From: Eopsaltria australis
Taxonomy: Eukaryota > Chordata > Aves > Passeriformes > Petroicidae
Direction of reading: 5' to 3'
NCBI GenBank assembly: GCA_034509425.1
Contig: JAVTVJ010001184.1
Coordinates: forward strand, 88,058 to 152,057
DNA length: 64,000 nucleotides
The position numbers and the translations under genes are program-made. Every line of letters begins with the position of its first letter. Positions within the stretch are counted from its first letter, which is position 1. Of this stretch, positions 32,010-44,011 are shown piece by piece. The notes beneath the pieces were generated by a model that saw only the letters and a list, made by a program, of their open reading frames with translations, searched no databases and was not told the DNA's origin.

Positions 32010-33350
32010 CTCAAGACAGAGTGGACTCATGGCATTTATATTACTTTGCTGCTAATATTTCCTTCTGAGCGCTTGCTTTTCATGCAAACCTTTTGGCTTT
32101 GTTTTGTTTAGTTTGTATGTCTCCCCCCCCTTTGTTTTGAGAAAAACCTTTGGAAAGAGTTTTTTTTTGTGCTTTGGGGTAGTTTGATAAATCTATTTTT
32201 TAAAAGTGTAAATGACCAATAACTCAGAAGGGTGAGAAAAGGGTGTGGGAGGGGGTGGGTGGATGTGTGGATCGCATATGATAATTATTTTAATTATTTC
32301 ATGCCTCTGAAAGGATTATCCTATGTGATCAATGGATTCGGAAGCTGCTTGCTATATGTTACAGTTCCTTCTCTTGGATAAAACAAGAAGATACCTGTAT
32401 TTTTTATGCACCGCCTTCCCATCCCTGGTGACAGTGACACCGAGACCCCTTCCGCGGCAGTGCTAACCCCACTTTGCTGCCAAAGGATGGTGCAAAATCT
32501 TCCCAACCAGGTCTTTACCCATCCTTTTTAATTTTTATTTTTTTCTTGTTGCTGAATTGACATCTTGTCACTGTGTTCATTCTTCCACTGCTTTTTTTAT
32601 TTTTTATGGTCATGAATTGATGCAAGGGGAGAAAATAACAGCAGAGAAACCTCTGGCACGGACCATGCTTTATAATTTGAGCTAAGATGTAAAGTAACAG
32701 AAGCCTAAGCCTTAAAAAAAACAAAACAAAGCAAAACCAACAAAACAAATTTAAAAATATGGGAAAACTAAAGAAAAAGTGTTCACAATAGTTGGTCTGT
32801 TGTAACTTCTTAGATCAGGTTATCCCAGTACCATCCAAATTGAAAATGCAGTTGTGCTTTCATTTCTTCTTGAATTCATACACAAGTATGATACTTTTAC
32901 ACTGTTCTTAGCTCAATGAGCATGTTTAGACCTTAATATAAGCTATTTTTCTAAATATAAATGTTTAAATGAACAAGAGAGCATTCTCATTGGAACTTTA
33001 GCACTGTAGTGCTTTGGAAATACACACAAAAAAAGGACTCCTTAAACCCCTCTGAGATTTATTAAAGAAAAAAATGCATTTTGTATTATATATAAATATA
33101 TTATTACTTGTAAATATAAAGACGTTTTATAAGCACCATTATTTATGTATTGTGCAATGTGTATAAATTAGAAAAAAATTAGAAAGATGCACTTTGCTTT
33201 ACTATAAATGCAAATAACAAATGCCAAATTTTTAAAAAAAAGAGCATGAGATCGCTGGTTTTTTTCTATGGGTGTTATCATCCAGATGAATGTTTTTTCT
33301 AAAGGAGTTTATGTTCCATTAAAAAATAAAAATGTACACTTGATCCCAGG
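32010..33350 (+). other. SMAD7-type 3' UTR
   Basis: About 1.3 kb, strongly AT-rich with ATTTA-type motifs (around 33100-33160) and poly(A) signal near the end. No repeat insertions, in contrast to both sides, which suggests constraint. Length is similar to known SMAD7 3' UTRs. Confidence 0.7.
33325..33330 (+). promoter_or_regulatory. Poly(A) signal AATAAA of the SMAD7-type gene
   Basis: Last AATAAA after the stop codon; a T/GT-rich stretch follows (33340-33370). Confidence 0.65.
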
Positions 33351-34848
33351 CTGTGCCAATTGGCTTTTTTAGCGGCAGGGATGAGGCAGGCAGGAGAGTT
33401 GCTGCTCTAAGTGGGTACCACATGGGGTTGGTGGTGGGGGCACCCACCCCAGTCCTGTGTGGAACTGTTCTGGTGTGGGTAGCACCCACATAGAGTCATC
33501 CTGAGCTTTGGTCTCCATTGGGCTGGTGTGGTGCATGTGGCTTTGGGGTCCTTGGCATGGTTGCATCCTATCAGACAAGTCTGGAGGGGCTGGCTGCCCA
33601 AAATCTGCTGGGGTTGTTTTTGTTATTACTCCTGTTTCTCATAATTTCAACTTGAAAGAACACCCATACTATGGACCCAGCTCCCATTTGGCCTTGTCCC
33701 AGTCCTTGAAGTACTGGGGGAGGCCAAGCTTTTGCTCTGTGCTGGGACATGAGTGGTACATGCTACCAGGCGAGGAAAATCTGAGAAGAGGGGAAAGCCG
33801 AAAGCCAGTCCTCTAGGTTTTCCTCAACTATTTCCTGCCCCCTTCATCTCCCATGCCACTGGAAATAAAGGTTGTTTTTCCTTTTGCCCCCTTTGGCCTG
33901 CCTTCAGGCATTCACTGCTCCACATCCTTCTTGCACATGGCCTCTGTCAGGGAGAAGGTCCTTACAGCTGTGTTGTAGAGGGATCTTGAGTGGAAACCAC
34001 CAGAGTCCTGGAGACTGATGGATTTTGAGAAGTAGAAGGTCCAAATGGGCTTGTAAGCTCCCTCCCTGCCAAAGCACCTGGACCCCAGGAATGAGACTTC
34101 AGCCTCTGCTGTCCTTCATGTGGTAGGTGGACATAGCAGTAGATCAGGCTTTCTAAGCATCTGGACCAGATTTGCTCAATGCTGTGCCTTGCTGTTCAGC
34201 GGAGATGTGCTCAACTCAGAGGATTTTACCAAGATGCAGTGTTTGCTTTGCTCTGAACAGACTGTACCTTCAGCTGGGTTCAGGTCACTGAGCCCATGAG
34301 CCAGCTTCAAAATGTTTTTTTATCATGTGTGAGGTTTGCATGGGAGTTTCAATTTCTAGGCTCTTTCCCTGCCCTTCATGTGGGAGTCAGCATCAAAGAC
34401 TGAGGACGTGATGGATGCGCCCACCCTGTCTTGCAATATCAATATGCACTAAGAGACACCAGGAAGAGCAGATATTGGGACAATGTCATCTACATTACAA
34501 TGTGGCTCATTTATTTTCTGTTCTGCACCAGTAGACTCGAAATACCCAATAATAACATCATACCTGTGTGGTCCAGCAGTCAAGCTAGCATTGATGGCTT
34601 GCATCAGGGGCTCAAGCCTACCCGTGTCCTCCACACCCAATCAGGCAACACCATCAAAGGCTCTACAGATAAAGGATGAAGCAGACAACTTCATTGCAAA
34701 ACTGACTGTCAACTCCTGAGTTTTTGTAGTGCTTATCTGCAGGACCAGGGCTATGCAAGCAGTAGGGACCTGGGGTTAGAAAGATCACTCCAAGTCTAGG
34801 AGCCACCAGGTCAATGACCACACTAGAGTTACAGTCATCTGGCTGAGA
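33351..34848. other. Intergenic, nothing recognised
   Basis: About 1.5 kb of moderate GC with short overlapping open frames only. Confidence 0.5.
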
Positions 34849-35025
34849 ATCATAGAAATCACAGAATGGTTTGGGTTGGAAGGGACATTAAAGACTGTCT
34901 AGTACCAAACACCCTGTCATGGGCAAAGACACCTTCCACTAGACCAGGTTGTTCTTTCCAAAGCCCTATCCAATCTGGCCGTGAACACTTCCTGGGATAG
35001 GGCATCCACAACTGGATGTCTTTTA
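34849..35025 (-). repeat. CR1 LINE 3' fragment
   Basis: Minus-strand CR1 3' end: plus strand begins aatcatagaaatcacagaat and runs through ggtttgggttggaagggaca to a truncated end near 35025. Confidence 0.9.
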
Positions 35026-35516
35026 CTCTGGAGTAACCAAAAGATAGGGAATATTTAGCTCACTCATACTTCTCCCACCTCCAAGCTGTTGTGCTGGCAA
35101 CTAGACATGGGTCTTAACCCCGAAGAGATGAGATGATAGTTTTGTCCCTGATGTATGACACCAAAGTAGTAACAAGCCATGTGGAAACACCAGAGGACTG
35201 TTTCAGAGATGTTTTGCAGATGTTTTTACCTTGTTCCATGAGGTACGTACCATATCCTGGTGGTTAAAGCCCTGAAACCAAATTGTAGCATAGATGACTG
35301 TTCTTAGAATTGAGATCTGGGTTCTTGTCCCTGCTTATTGTTCCATAAGATGTGACCAAATCATTTAACCTTGCTGTTTCTCAGGATTTCCACTTGTGAG
35401 ATACAGAGGCTACAAATTGCTGCTCCTCCTGAGACCTGAAAGCAGAAGATGGGAACACTGTACCCCTGAATGAACCCTTTTTACAGCAGCTTTTCAATAT
35501 AGATAGGGCCACAATA

Positions 35517-36033
35517 AATGGTCAGAGGGCTGGAGCACCTCTCCTATGAAGACAGGATGAAAGAGTTTGATTTCTTCAGCCTGGAGGAGGTTCCAGGGAG
35601 ACCTCATTGTGGAGTGGGGGGGATGAGGAGGGGAAGGATTTGAGCAAGTGGCTGCATGGTATTTCATCTCCATCTGAGCTTAAAACCATGACACCTTTCA
35701 ATACTTAAAGGGAGCTTAGGAGAAAGATAGGGACAAAGCTTTCAGCAGGGCCTGTAGTGACAGGACAAGGGGTAATGGTTTTAAACTGAGAGAGGAGAGA
35801 TTCAGACTAGATATAAGGAAGAGATTTTTATGATGAGGATAGTGAAGCACTGGCACAGGTTGCCCAGAGAGGTGGTAGATGCCCCATCCCTGGAAATATT
35901 CAAGGTCACGTTGGACAGTGTTCTGAGCAACCTGATCTAGTTGAAGATGTCCCTGCCCATGGCAGGGGGATTGGACTAGATGGCCTTTAAAAGTCCTTTC
36001 CAACCCAACCCATTCTATGGTTCTATGATAATG
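35517..36033 (+). repeat. CR1 LINE 3' fragment
   Basis: Starts atggtcagagggctggagca and ends with ttctatggttctatgata. Contains a small unrelated insertion around 35600-35695. Confidence 0.9.
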
Positions 36034-37909
36034 CAAAGAGGAAAAATGATCCAGGAAAGCCAAGAGGCTGGCTGTTGAAGTGTCCCCATGATGGGCACAG
36101 TGCTAGTGGTCTGTTGTATCACTTGCAGTGTGTAGCGAGGGTCTGGGATATCCTCCACACACACCATTTTACACTTTGTCCCACATGACTATCTGTGGCC
36201 ATAGCTGGAGACACATTGATCTGGCTGGACCTTCAGCTGGACATGGCTTTCTGGGTCAAATGTTACAGTGATAGTCTGGAGGATGAGCTGAAACACTGTT
36301 TTATGGGATCTTTGCTTGCATTCATCTGTCGAAACAAAAGACCAGGCAATGCTGTTCGCAGTAAGAAAGCTGAAAAATAGTCAGCAAAACTATGGCTTTC
36401 CAATACTTCAGGAGCTTTAGCTAAAATGTTCCAGCCTTTATGTCCTGCTGAACTAATTTTAGCCCTCATTCAATGAAAAAATTAAAAAAAAGAAAAAAAG
36501 AAAAAGAACATGACAGAAGGATGCTGAACACCAGCTCATTTGTGGCCCCATCCACTCAGAGCTTGTTCAGCTCTAGGGCTGGTAGATACAGGGTGGTAAG
36601 CAGTCTGAAAGTAAAAATAGAGATTGGAGGTTAAGCAATGAAGAATTTCCTCTTGGCTAGGGATTTGCTGATGCTGTAAATCCATCTTTAGGGCTGAGAA
36701 AAGCTGCAGCCACATAAAGCAAAGTGCTGGCCTGGTATAAACCTGGTCTGATGTGAACCTGCTGGCATTGTAGTGTCCGGCTGGAGACTTGGTCTTGTAC
36801 CATTCTCACCTTATATGAGTTCCTCTGCAACTCACGTAAACCCAGAGAGCTGGAAGTAATTTGTCAGAAATGCAGTTATATGGCCACTCTTGATCTGGTC
36901 AAACTTGGATGATCCAGTAATACCTGGATTAAAGGGCAGAACCATAGCCCTGATCCACCCTTGGACGGAGGAGATGTGGGCAAGGGCAGAGCTGGCTCCT
37001 TCCCAAATGAAAACATAGATGTCCATCCTACAGGTTACTCCTGGCCAGTAACATGATGTCCTTTTTGCTCCATGCCCCCAGGACCTAAATTCTGGAACCT
37101 CCCCAGGTATGAGCACTCCCCAGTTCCATGGACATTCATGGACATCTTCTAACAGAGCAGTGGTGGCCCTGGGACCTCACATATCATCATGCTCTGTACG
37201 ATTTAGCTGTGGTTTCCACTCTTCCCTCCTTGGAAATCACTTTAGAGAAATCTCATTGATTTATGAGGCTCAGACATTAGCTGGTTGAGACAGTCTGAAG
37301 TACAAATTTCCTAGTGGACAGTGGGATGTTTCCCTCCTCTCTTCCTTAGAAAAGTTTTTCTCTGAAAATTAGGCATATCTGAAATCAGTCTGTTCTAGTT
37401 AACTGTACTCTTGCATTGGACCATGTCTTCAGCATTATCAGTGCTAAATCTTCTAATGATATACTGCAACTCAGTAAATTACAGCACAGTTGGGCCTTTT
37501 TTTTCCCAATGGTGTCAAGCAGTAATTGAAGAGTGCAATAAAGAAGGGTCAAACTATGCAATTTTTGCTGCTAAATCATATGTGAAACATACTCAAAGTG
37601 TCAACTGCTGATAAAAGTTCCCTGCAAGGGAAGGAGGCAAAACTGCCATCCTGAGATCATGGTTTTCCACACAGGAAAATAATTCTCAAGTATATTTCCA
37701 CTGGGATCATGGTGCAGAGCCATGATCTGAGTCTCACTCAGGTGATGCTCAGCATCTGACTCATTCCCCATCCTCCCCAAGGCATCTGTGGGCTCTTGTC
37801 TTGCAGGTTGTCTTCAAGCCCATGAGGTGAATGAAACCTTCTGCCCATGCAGCCCTGAGGAAAATGTGGTGGTTATGGATTGGCAGCTCCAGACAATTCA
37901 AAGAGGGAG
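36034..37909. other. Intergenic, nothing recognised
   Basis: About 1.9 kb. Contains an A-rich simple stretch (36474-36508). No gene or LTR recognised. Confidence 0.5.
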
Positions 37910-38279
37910 TGTTGGGAAATGGCCATTTCTGGCTGCACAGACATAAGGTATAAGTGAGCAATCCAGACTCCATAGACAAGTGTTAGGCCTCTGCTCAAGG
38001 CTGTTCTCAAAACAGCTGTGGGAAAGGGAGACATGAGAGCTGAAAACAAGGTGCAGGTGTCTAGAGATTAGCTTGGCAGAAGAAACTGTTGATGTTATTG
38101 CCTTCTGATACCAGTTTGTGTGTTAATTAGATTAGAGAAAGATCCCGTGTGAAACTTCTGTAAGTGAATAATATTTTGAGCACGTAAAGTAGTATAAGTA
38201 TGTGCACTGTCTGACAATAAACGAGCTTGATTTATGATTCACATTGGATCTGCATCTTGCTTCTCTCGCCGCCACGGCA
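37910..38279 (+). repeat. ERV2 copy 2 5' LTR (subtype 2)
   Basis: 370 bp. Differs from the copy 1 LTRs in a block of U3 (acataaggtataagtgagca; gactccatagacaagtg), shared with its own 3' LTR, so a distinct LTR subtype. Confidence 0.94.
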
Positions 38280-38281
38280 AA

Positions 38282-38297
38282 TGGTGACCCCGACGTG
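38282..38297 (+). promoter_or_regulatory. ERV2 copy 2 primer binding site, tRNA-Trp
   Basis: TGGTGACCCCGACGTG, same as in copy 1, two bases after the LTR. Confidence 0.88.
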
Positions 38298-38416
38298 CGC
38301 GACAGAGACGGAGTCGACGTGCGGGACCGGACCGGCGGGATCGGGAAAGCACCGGTAGCAGCAACCGGGGAGCGAAGATCTATACCCTTTCGGCGACGAA
38401 GGGGGGATCCAATCGC

Positions 38417-39730
38417 TTGGACCTCGGAGAGGGGTCCGCCGCCCGAGAACGGCTATACTCGGAAAGGCTGCGTGGCGATCGCGATCGGCGCATAGACGCG
38501 GCGCGGAAAGACGCGGAGGGGCCGGCGCGGAGGGACGCGGAGGCCACTGCGATCAGCCTGGAGAGGTTAACCAGCTGGACGGATATGGATTCGCAGGTAG
38601 CCGTAGATTTGTTAACACGCTTTTTGGAAAAGCGGGGAGTTAGCAAAGACACCTTAAAACAGGTGACAGGATTAGTTACGTTAGGAGTAGAAAAGGGTTG
38701 CTTCAGGGACCCTAATACGATCTTTGACCTGCCTGAATGGCGGAAATATGGTGATCAGTTGTTTGAGGGAATTCTAGACAGCAACAAGATAGGCGCGACA
38801 CTCGGGAAGCCCTGGAGGGAGGTAACGACCTGTTTGCAAAGATACCAGGCAGAGAAAAAAGTTGCAGCCGTAACCACGGCAAAACTAGAAGGAATCACGG
38901 AAGGGAGCGGGGGGACTCCGGGAGGTGAGCGCCCTATCCCGGGAATGCTCGGCATTGGTAACGAAACGCCCAGCCTGCCAGCAGTAGGGAGGTGTATGGT
39001 GCTGGAGGTGCACGGCTCGCCGCCCAAGCACGGCGTTGCCCCGGAGGCGGCCGCTGTTTGCACGGAGCAATCGGCCGCCCCGGCGCCCGCGCCGCCGCAG
39101 CCGGAGGAGGGGTGTCCGCCCCTCCCCTGTGCACCGGCCGAACCACAGGAGGAAGATCAGCCGGCTTTGCCCCCCACCCCGGGCGATTCTATGCCTTCTC
39201 GCCCGGTGCGAGGAAGCAGTGTCCCTTCTCGGCAGGAGCAGCCGCCGGCGCGCCAGCCGCCGCTCGCGCCCCCCCCCTCGCTGGGTGGAGGTGGAGGCGG
39301 GGGCGCTGCTCCATTTCGCGCGGGGGAAGGGAGACGCAGAATTAGCTGGGCAAAGGTAGAACAGAAAGCTTTGGAAGAGGGCGATGAAAAACTAGCTCAG
39401 GACGTTAGAACTTTAAGCCGAGGAGAAGCGGCGTTTCCAGTGCTCTTTGAGTCCCTGCAGGATGACAGGGTATCCGCGGCTATCACAGCTGGGGTGCCGC
39501 AGTGGAGGCAAGGGGCACTGTTACGCCAGTGTGTTTTAGAAAATTGTAATCAGCAGACGCTGCCCGCAGACACCTCCATTCAGGTCATGTTAGAAAAGAT
39601 GAGCCGAGTGCCGGTGGGAATGCAGGCATTTATAGCAGAAATAGTCACCGCCATGGGAGACAAAAGAGGTGAAATGATAGCCCCTGCCAGACGCAGGCCC
39701 TTAGCACAGAGGCGGGAGGGTCGCGCCTAG
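38417..39730 (+). CDS. gag: ERV2 copy 2 truncated Gag, open frame
   Basis: Open from a stop at 38285 to TAG at 39728-39730; first in-frame ATG only at 38585, and 38417 is a TTG, so the real start codon is lost or non-AUG. Taking 38417 as residue 1: charged matrix-like helices (residues ~15-70), a second conserved block FDLPEWRKYGDQLFEGIL (~105-122), a Pro/Ala/Glu-rich linker (~165-290) with poly-Gly, then a short capsid-like block that ends ALLRQCVLENCNQQTLPAD ... MSRVPVGMQ. The last piece resembles the C-terminal part of a retroviral capsid with its centre missing. Neither a full capsid nor zinc knuckles are present, so it could not assemble particles alone. The same truncated form is in copy 1. 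Confidence 0.82.
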   Translation: MDLGEGSAARERLYSERLRGDRDRRIDAARKDAEGPARRDAEATAISLERLTSWTDMDSQVAVDLLTRFLEKRGVSKDTLKQVTGLVTLGVEKGCFRDPNTIFDLPEWRKYGDQLFEGILDSNKIGATLGKPWREVTTCLQRYQAEKKVAAVTTAKLEGITEGSGGTPGGERPIPGMLGIGNETPSLPAVGRCMVLEVHGSPPKHGVAPEAAAVCTEQSAAPAPAPPQPEEGCPPLPCAPAEPQEEDQPALPPTPGDSMPSRPVRGSSVPSRQEQPPARQPPLAPPPSLGGGGGGGAAPFRAGEGRRRISWAKVEQKALEEGDEKLAQDVRTLSRGEAAFPVLFESLQDDRVSAAITAGVPQWRQGALLRQCVLENCNQQTLPADTSIQVMLEKMSRVPVGMQAFIAEIVTAMGDKRGEMIAPARRRPLAQRREGRA

Positions 39731-40329
39731 GCAGAGAGCCCCGGTGCTTCAGGTCTGGGGAAGAGGACGGAAGGGATGGAGATAGATGAAGGACAGCTGA
39801 CAGTCCAGGACCTCTTCTAACTTATAATCTCTGTGAGAGAATTGAACTGTGATAATTCCGCTATGCGGAATCTCCTAAAATGGACTTGAGACTGTAGATT
39901 AACCCTGAGAGCGAGAGTGGCCTTTCAAATACCCGGCTGAGAGACAATTAAAAAGGGCGCTGTGAGACATGTTCAGTGATAACCGGACAGCCGCCCCCGA
40001 GACTGTGAAAACAGCTTTGCAATCGGACTCGCTTCTACAATCCGTCAGGGAAAAAGGGACAGAAAAGTGGTGAAAGTGATGTACTGGAAAAATTTCTACA
40101 TGTTTAAAAGGTTAGAGAGCTCGACCCGCGAGCCTCCAACGGCGCCCCCCCCATGCCACATCCCCCAGAATTGGGGGGAGATGGCCAGAAGGAGCAAATT
40201 GCTGCCTGGGAACAGTGGCTGGACATCAGAGAACAGAGCCTCCAGCTCCTGACCATCATGGCTGACTGAATCCTTCTCGCTTTTCTGTTTATTCATCTCT
40301 ATCTGAATCCGAGGAAGTTACTGCTCCTC
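39731..40329 (+). other. ERV2 copy 2 post-gag segment, unassigned
   Basis: Matches 23245-23834 of copy 1 with few differences. Stops in all frames; no domain recognised. Confidence 0.5.
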
Positions 40330-40840
40330 AAAGTCGTTGAGAACTTTCAGGACCTCTCCTTTTTTCTTCTTTAGCTGCAGATGCATCTCCTAGAACACTG
40401 CTTCCAGAGTTCCAGGGAAAGGTGTCTGCCCGCCCCCGCAGCAGTTTCGGATTTCTCCTCGCAGCGGTTTCGGATTTCTCCCCGCGGCCGCTGCAGTAAG
40501 CAGCGGCTCCTGCCCGGCGGTCCCTGCCCTCGGCTCCTGCCCTCGGCTCCGGCGGCATCTCAGTGCGCCGGGGGTGGGAGGCTGTGGAGCCGGCAGCGGT
40601 GGTGACACGGCGCGGCAACAGCCACGGTTTTTCTGTGCGCCGGGCGGGCAGCGAGGAACCTCTTTTCCCAGCATCGACTGAGTAACAACAGTTTTCCCTA
40701 GCCACCGGGACCGCGCGCAGCTCGCTTGCTGGCACCGGAAAACGGGAAGGAGAGCGCGGCCGCCCGCCGTGCTCCAACAGTACTGGCCCAGCACTCCCTG
40801 CGCCTGCGCCTTCGACCGCTGGTGCTCCTGAGTCAACCCC
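40330..40840 (-). other. Antisense host-like block inside ERV2 copy 2
   Basis: Longer version of the 23835-24070 block, with about 290 extra GC-rich bases (40600-40840) absent from copy 1. Minus-strand open frames of 182 and 148 codons overlap here, but the helix-coding part near 40380 is cut by a stop (plus strand ctagaacact). CpG-rich, unlike its AT-rich surroundings. Origin not identified. Confidence 0.4.
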
Positions 40841-40924
40841 TGGGTGCACTTTTAATAGGTCGTTTTTTTTCTGCAAGTATCAAAGACTGTTCATATTATC
40901 TCGTATACTTGCTGCTGATTTTAC

Positions 40925-40990
40925 TGGTGGAATTTGTGTTAACAAGAAGAAATCTGGGAAATCTAGGTTGCTACAAGACTTGCACTTAGT
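40925..40990 (+). pseudogene. pol: ERV2 copy 2 pol: reverse transcriptase fragment
   Basis: Same VNKKKSGKSRLLQDL scrap as at 24181. Confidence 0.6.
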
Positions 40991-42871
40991 GCAAAAAGAA
41001 AAAGGGGGAGAAAGGGAGGACGGAGAGAGTGAGAGTGCTGGAGTGACTGTTTACAAGCATCCAGCCCACAGCAACAATTCAGCAAAAACAAAGGATTGAA
41101 AACGTGGCAGAACTGATCCAGAGGGGACGCAGCAGAATTGTACACCTAACAGGCCGGTGCCAAAGCGCAGCCGAGGCCGAGCAGAATAAGGAAGTTTGGG
41201 CGAAATGTAAACTGATTAATAAGCTAGAAGAAACATTTGAATAAATAACATGTGCAAACTTGTAGACTACATATTAAGAAATGTTTAAGTTAGATTTTCC
41301 TTGAAAGACTCTTGAAAGTTAAAGTTAAGTGTATCTTTTATCAAAAAAAAAAAAAAAAAAGTAAAAGTAAGACAAGAAGATTGCTTGTTGGAGCAAAACT
41401 GAGCAGTTTGTTTCTTATAGTGATAGTATTAGAATAAGATTTCAAATATTTCTGTCTTGATTTTTTTCATTCTGCAAAATCCTGCATGTTTTAGAGTGGT
41501 AAGCCTTAGTAGCAGAATTTGTCAGGAAATGTATACCTTTGTATTGTTTGTTAATTAATGATGGGAATTGTCTTGCTAGATAGAAATGAATGACTGGAAT
41601 TGTAATCTGTTCTTACTGTTTTTCCTGTTTTACTTTGTTTCAATGAGTGTTTGAGTTTTATACCTACAGCTGAACTTGGAAGTACAGTGATCTCGGAGAA
41701 GATGGAGCAAAGAAAGGATGGATCTGTGTGCTTGCAGCTTGCAACACTGTTTTCAAACATATCCCAAGCGATCACCCCTGGTGTATTAGTACTTATAAAT
41801 ATATTGTTAAAGTTTAAATGCTATTAGGTTTGTTAAGTTCTGTTACAGTTAATTATTACAACTAGATTTTATAAGAGTTAACTACAACTATACATAGCTA
41901 TGTGTGTTATAGCAAGGATTAAGTTCTGTTAAGATTACGTACGTAAACTCATGCATATGCAGTCTTTTAATTATCATGTTCATGGTACCATGGTCTTTTT
42001 AGTCAAAAGTGTTTGGCAAAGTCTGTTATTTTACAGTCTGCACAACCTGTGTTATGTTTGTGTAACTGTCTCTATTATTTGCTCAGATTTAAGTAACCTT
42101 CTTAGTTGTTGTTTCTAACAGTTTTCTCATAAGATCTGTGCTAGGGAAATCCCTCCAGTTAGAGCCCTGGCCCTGGCCAAGCCTTGACTCTCCCTGGTCG
42201 GACATCTACCAATGGACCCAGGTGTTTCTGCATCCAAATCGTATTTAAGTCGGGTTTGACTTAATAATTGGAATTTATATCAGCTGTATCCTTTTTGGGG
42301 TGGACCTGGAGACCCTATCCGGAAGGGCTTTCCATGTCTTCACTGAAACAAGGCAGCTGTTGCAGACCCTGGATGTTAGCATAGTATTCCAGAATTCAGT
42401 AAGGTATTACCCTGATTAACAGCCTTCAGAGACGAAGCAATTGAAGCTAATTTGCTGAACTATTGGGTAATGAAAAAATCACAAGATTCACCTTAGAATG
42501 TTTAGCACATAGTATTAGAAGTATTCTTATGTCTAGTTATGCGTGTTTCTTACTGCGCTACCTCTGACAAATGGCTGGTAATGCCATAAACAAACTCATA
42601 CTGATTAAAACAGAAAGGGGAATTGTAAGGTTGCAAGTATGTGTGTTAAATCACGAAAAAGATACAGATAATTGTACACTTAAAGTACGCCTTTAAGAGA
42701 CTGGTTAACAAGCTTAAGTTTTAAAGACTGATTAGTGAACTTTGTAAAAATGGAATTGATAGTTTTAGTAATTATTATAATCATAAGTGTATTATTGCCA
42801 TGTGTAGTTAAGTATTTGATGAATACAGTAGAAGAAAAAAAAAAAAGGTGTAAACCAGGCCTGGATTGCTC
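40991..42871 (+). other. ERV2 copy 2 AT-rich interior, no gene
   Basis: Matches 24244-26104 of copy 1 apart from small indels (an A18 run at 41343-41360 and about 30 extra bases near 42450-42480). No coding potential recognised. Confidence 0.6.
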
Positions 42872-42929
42872 AAAGAAAAGAAGGGGGATATGTTGGGAAA
42901 TGGCCATCTCTAAGTGAGCAATCCAGGCC
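42872..42929 (+). promoter_or_regulatory. Internal polypurine tract plus U3 stub (copy 2)
   Basis: aaagaaaagaaggggg then TGTTGGGAAATGGCCATC at 42891. Same break points as in copy 1. Confidence 0.85.
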
Positions 42930-44011
42930 CCTCAGATGAAAGCAAGGCCGGAGAAGCTCATGGTACCTTTCACCAAAATGCGAAGGGACTTTTTCGCCAG
43001 TTTAAGATAACAATGCAGGAAGCAAAAGGCATTGTAAGAGCCTGCCCCGGCTGTAGCCGCCATGGCCCAGGGCTGGGCTTGGTGTGGGTCCCCGGGGCTT
43101 GGGCCCGTGTGAACTCTAGCCTTTCAGTGTATGGAGACACTCGTGTATGGTGCAATTATACCTCCCCCAACATTTCCCATTCTACTAATCAACCCTTGAA
43201 ATTACCTAGTGGCATGTTTTTCATTTGTGGAGATCGAGCCTGGCCAGGTATCCCCTCCAAAATAAAAGGGGGACCCTGTTCTCTTGGAAGGTTGACATTG
43301 CTGACCCCCAACACCTCGATGATTCTTAATAAGCTTCGACAGCACCATCTCAGGCGCTTGAAACGCTTTGTACACGGCTTTGCTGCTGATTGCAAATCTA
43401 ATGTCGAGTTTTGGTCGCCTGCTGCTATTATTGCAGCCTCCTTCCTTGCTCCAGGAGTGGCCTCGGCTGGGGCCTTGGCCCAATTGAACAAACTAGGTTG
43501 TTGGCTCTCTAAACAAACAAACGCTACATCTAAAGCAATTTCAGATTTGTTGCTTGATGTGGATTCGGTGAGACACGCCACGTTGCAAAATAGAGCCGCA
43601 ATAGACTTTTTATTGTTGGCACAAGGACATGGGTGTGAAGAATTTGAGGGAATGTGTTGCATGAATCTCTCTGATCATTCTAATTCAATACATGCACAAT
43701 TAAAAACTTTGACTCAGCTCACCCAGCAATTGCAAGTGAGCAATGACTTAGGAATAGCTAAATGGTTGTCCTCATTGGGCATCACAGGTTGGATCCAAAC
43801 CTTGTTATTCGAAGGCCTTCGATTGTGTGTTGTTGTTATTGTGTTTATAGTAATTGTTGGAGTTGTGTATAGCTGTTTAATGAAACAAGTAACCAAAGTG
43901 ACCCACAATGTTTTGCTCGCAAAAGAGGAACAAGGAGGAATTGTTGAAAAATGGCTCCATGACCAGGGCCATGGGTCGCTAGAGGGCTTGTGCAAAGAAG
44001 ACCCAGTTTAA
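42914..44011 (+). CDS. env: ERV2 integrase N-terminus / Env fusion open frame
   Basis: 365-codon frame opening after TAA 42911-42913 with no ATG until 43013. Residues 16-47 carry the integrase zinc motif (H16, H20, C44, C47: EAHGTFHQNAKG ... ACPGC). From about residue 65 the protein is Env: a short end of the surface subunit with N-glycosylation sites (NYT, NIS), a basic RRLKR junction (147-151) fitting furin, a Cys-bracketed internal fusion loop (C160-C196), LQNRAAIDFLLL (224-235), CX6CC (C241, C248, C249), a membrane span (~308-330) and a tail ending KEDPV. The Env part is alpharetroviral. The DDE integrase core and most of the surface subunit are deleted, so neither domain is complete. Whether the fused frame is translated is unknown; a spliced message might reach only its Env part. 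Confidence 0.88.
   Translation: MSNPGPSDESKAGEAHGTFHQNAKGLFRQFKITMQEAKGIVRACPGCSRHGPGLGLVWVPGAWARVNSSLSVYGDTRVWCNYTSPNISHSTNQPLKLPSGMFFICGDRAWPGIPSKIKGGPCSLGRLTLLTPNTSMILNKLRQHHLRRLKRFVHGFAADCKSNVEFWSPAAIIAASFLAPGVASAGALAQLNKLGCWLSKQTNATSKAISDLLLDVDSVRHATLQNRAAIDFLLLAQGHGCEEFEGMCCMNLSDHSNSIHAQLKTLTQLTQQLQVSNDLGIAKWLSSLGITGWIQTLLFEGLRLCVVVIVFIVIVGVVYSCLMKQVTKVTHNVLLAKEEQGGIVEKWLHDQGHGSLEGLCKEDPV

Noticed and set aside
38244..38495. 83-codon ORF spanning ERV2 LTR end and primer site
   Set aside because: Starts inside the LTR and runs through the primer site; no gag similarity and a different frame from gag.
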